Origin: Balneolia bacterium
GTDB lineage: Bacteria; Bacteroidota; Rhodothermia; Balneolales; Cyclonatronaceae
Length of the DNA stretch: 6,421 nt
Direction of reading: 5' to 3'
Assembly: GCA_003566395.1 (NCBI GenBank)
Contig: PXDL01000376.1
Coordinates: 1 to 6,421, forward strand
Under the pieces are notes generated by a model. It saw only the letters and a list, made by a program, of their open reading frames with translations, ran no database searches and was not told the origin of the DNA. Positions 6,266 to 6,421 of this stretch are shown one piece after another. The position numbers and the translations under genes were made by a program. How positions within the stretch are numbered: position 1 is the first letter of the stretch; every line of letters begins with the position of its first letter.

Positions 6266-6421
6266 TCCTGAAAATTTCTTTTCCCTTTATCTCATACCTG
6301 CGAATTATTAGAATAGCAAATCACCCGCGGGAGTTACTTTAAAAATTAGTTTCAGCCGCTGCTATCCATCATTCAGGGTTAAAAGATTTCAACTCACAAA
6401 AAGAAATTATCCAGCTCATCA
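6266..6421. other. Region downstream of the endonuclease, no complete gene
   Basis: This 156-bp stretch holds no complete gene of credible length and no hairpin followed by a T-run. It includes a perfect 8-bp palindrome CCCGCGGG (6324-6331) of unknown meaning. On the minus strand, a frame entering from the window edge reads DELDNFFL and stops at TGA (6396-6394). This could be the C-terminus of a convergent gene beyond the window, and is listed separately. Confidence 0.5.
6394..6420 (-). CDS. Possible C-terminal end of a convergent gene (partial)
   Basis: On the minus strand, entering from the right edge, the codons GAT GAG CTG GAT AAT TTC TTT TTG TGA give DELDNFFL and a stop. An acidic-then-aromatic tail of this sort is a common protein C-terminus. 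However, only eight codons are visible and another frame (ATG at 6419, MSWIISFC...) is also open here. No family can be assigned. If real, the gene converges on the endonuclease gene with about 130 bp between their stops. Confidence 0.2.
   Translation of the reverse strand, partial: DELDNFFL

Noticed and set aside
6324..6331. CCCGCGGG palindrome as a terminator or attachment site
   Set aside because: It is 8 bp without a loop and without a following T-run, and there is no matching copy near the left edge of the restriction-modification block.
4140..6421. Target-site duplication or att-type direct repeats flanking the restriction-modification block
   Set aside because: Comparing 4140-4316 with 6266-6421 by eye gave no direct repeat longer than a few AT-rich bases.
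1..6421. Absence of GAGCTC sites in the window as evidence of SacI-type specificity
   Set aside because: I saw no GAGCTC by eye, but only one or two would be expected by chance in 6.4 kb, so the absence is uninformative.
1..6421. CRISPR array, tRNA or rRNA genes, insertion sequence
   Set aside because: No regularly spaced repeats, no cloverleaf or rRNA-like sequence, and no transposase motif were found on either strand.

Overview
The window holds five complete genes in two blocks of different character. The organism is probably a member of the Bacteroidota/Balneolota-Rhodothermota group. This is inferred from the style of the methylmalonyl-CoA mutase and its neighbours, from a DUF1684 lipoprotein, and from starts that mostly lack Shine-Dalgarno sequences. 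No rRNA or other decisive taxonomic marker is present.

Left block (53-4085, all on the minus strand, GC-rich). In transcription order it contains a full-length adenosylcobalamin-dependent methylmalonyl-CoA mutase large subunit (scpA/mutB type), a predicted membrane protein with two transmembrane segments and no recognised function, and a DUF1684 lipoprotein. The gaps are 54 and 76 bp, so a shared transcript is plausible. The mutase links propionyl-CoA metabolism to succinyl-CoA. The two downstream genes have no evident link to that pathway. The small mutase subunit that often sits directly upstream of the large one is not in the window.

Divergent intergenic region (4086-4316). This 231-bp stretch separates the mutase from the right block and is dense in small symmetrical elements. 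It has a 37-bp imperfect dyad, an 8-bp palindrome over the methylase start codon, and an AGGAGGA/TCCTCCT complementary pair. It also has a minimal ATG-TGA start-stop, and a 24-codon minus-strand reading frame behind an AAGGAGGA sequence. None is proven functional, but it is the likely control region for both blocks.

Right block (4317-6265, plus strand, AT-richer). This is a compact two-gene type II restriction-modification system: a D12-class N6-adenine DNA methyltransferase followed, with a 4-bp ATGA overlap, by a restriction endonuclease. The endonuclease has a visible D-x13-ExK nuclease core and resembles the SacI endonuclease family. No separate controller (C) protein is seen. Hand-counted GC in three sampled 60-base lines per block is about 59% in the mutase and 39% in the restriction-modification genes, which supports horizontal acquisition. 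The last 156 bp hold no complete gene, only a possible C-terminal tail of a convergent minus-strand gene at the edge.
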